33,017 bases of DNA from Candidatus Eiseniibacteriota bacterium. GTDB lineage: Bacteria > Eisenbacteria > RBG-16-71-46 > CAIMUX01 > WJJG01. Every line of letters starts with the position of its first letter. Positions within the stretch are counted from its first letter, which is position 1. The notes beneath the pieces are model-generated. The model did not search any database, was not told where the DNA came from, and saw only the letters and a list, made by a program, of their open reading frames with translations. The position numbers were made by a program, and so were the translations under genes. The stretch spans positions 1-33,017 of the forward strand of contig WJJG01000290.1 of assembly GCA_014729815.1 (NCBI GenBank), in the 5' to 3' direction. Below are positions 32,175-33,017 of the stretch, piece after piece.

Positions 32175-32343
32175 CTTGCTTCGTCTCCTTTCACATTCGT
32201 GGTGACAGCCTCCCTTCACCATTCTGCCCCCCCCGGGGGGCTTTACGGTCAAGCCGTTCCGACGCGCTTCCGCCGAACACCCCGGGAGTCGCCCGGCGAC
32301 GGCACCGGCCTCGCTTGTGCTCCCCCCGCCACTTTGGTAACTT

Positions 32344-32366
32344 CCGTGGATTGATTCCGTCCACGG
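32344..32366. repeat. Inverted repeat upstream of the plus-strand membrane gene
   Basis: ccgtgga-ttgattccg-tccacgg: perfect 7-bp arms, about 42 bp before the ATG at 32408, inside the divergent intergenic region. Confidence 0.6.
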
Positions 32367-32407
32367 CCCGATTGGGGCATCCCGACAGCCGAATCGAGGC
32401 ACGAACC

Positions 32408-33017
32408 ATGCTTGCAGCAATCGCGCTCCTCTTCTTCCTCTCGGGCTTGAGCGCGCTCGTCTACGAGATTTCGTTCGTCCGCCTGCTGACCTACTCCTTC
32501 GGCCACACGATCTACGCGGTGACGGTGATCCTGACGACCTACATGTCAGGCCTGGCGCTAGGCAGCTGGCTCTTCGGCAAGGTCGCCGACCGGCGTCCGG
32601 GGCAGGGATTGCGCTACTACGCGCTGATCGAGGGTGGCATCGGGATCTATGCCCTGCTGTTGCTCCTGATCTGGCCCGTCGCCAAGCTGCTGGCCCGTTG
32701 GTTCGGCACGACCTTCGACCCTGCACTCGGTCCGTTCTTGATCTTCAAGTTCGCGGTCAGCTTCCTGCTGCTCATCCCGCTGACGATCCTGATGGGCGGC
32801 ACGCTGCCCCTGGCGGTGCGCTATGTGACGCGCCGCTTCGAGCAGGCCGGCGCCAGCATCGGTACGCTGTACGGGATCAACACGATCGGCGGGGTGGTGG
32901 GGACCTTCGCGGCGGGCTTCCTGCTGCTGCCCTACCTCGGCGTCCGGGCTTCGATCCTGATCGCCTTCGCCGCGAACGCGGCGGTCTGCGTGGCGGCGCT
33001 GCTGCTCGCCCGGCACG
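32408..33017 (+). CDS. Polytopic membrane protein, fused MFS/spermidine-synthase-like N-terminal half (runs off window)
   Basis: MLAAIALLFFLSGLSALVYEISFVRLLTYSFGHTIYAVTVILTTYMSGLALGSWLFGKVADRRPGQGLRYYALIEGGIGIYALLLLL...LTILMGGTLPLAVRYVTRRFEQAGASIGTLYGINTIGGVVGTFAAGFLLLPYLGVRASI. The SGxxALVYExxxxR and MGGTLP...GxxYGxNTxGxxxG motifs are typical. My translation; not in the ORF track because it lacks a stop. Confidence 0.85.
   Translation, partial: MLAAIALLFFLSGLSALVYEISFVRLLTYSFGHTIYAVTVILTTYMSGLALGSWLFGKVADRRPGQGLRYYALIEGGIGIYALLLLLIWPVAKLLARWFGTTFDPALGPFLIFKFAVSFLLLIPLTILMGGTLPLAVRYVTRRFEQAGASIGTLYGINTIGGVVGTFAAGFLLLPYLGVRASILIAFAANAAVCVAALLLARH

Overview
High-GC bacterial chromosomal window. 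Nearly every gene is on the minus strand; one partial gene at the right edge is on the plus strand. In + coordinate order: (1) a glycan/envelope cluster (two GT2 glycosyltransferases, a UDP-glucuronate decarboxylase-like SDR, a DUF2723/TPR membrane protein, a GT4 glycosyltransferase, a SAM methyltransferase); (2) a complete riboflavin operon ribD-ribE-ribBA-ribH-nusB behind a clear FMN riboswitch, with a likely intrinsic terminator and a sigma70-like promoter, in which RibH carries an unusual Arg/Lys-rich histone-like tail; (3) a small DUF2007-like gene; (4) a PorV/PorQ-like beta-barrel fused to thrombospondin type-3 repeats and an OmpA domain; (5) immediately upstream of it in transcription, one 14.9-kb gene for a roughly 4,958-aa secreted, very acidic repeat protein with a signal peptide, SbsA-like N-terminal repeats, Asp-rich calcium-binding-like inserts, many divergent Ig-like modules and a FlgD/type-IX-sorting-like C-terminus; (6) tRNA-Lys(UUU); (7) purA; (8) a small 14-Cys secreted orphan; (9) the start of a fused MFS/spermidine-synthase-like membrane protein. 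The best candidate for an undescribed system is the giant surface protein paired with the PorV-TSP3-OmpA fusion. The domain content (PorV, FlgD-like tail, DUF2723) suggests an FCB-type lineage such as Eisenbacteria or relatives, but that is inference. The very long plus-strand ORFs are rejected as register-locked antisense shadows. All family calls come from reading the translations; no database search was run.
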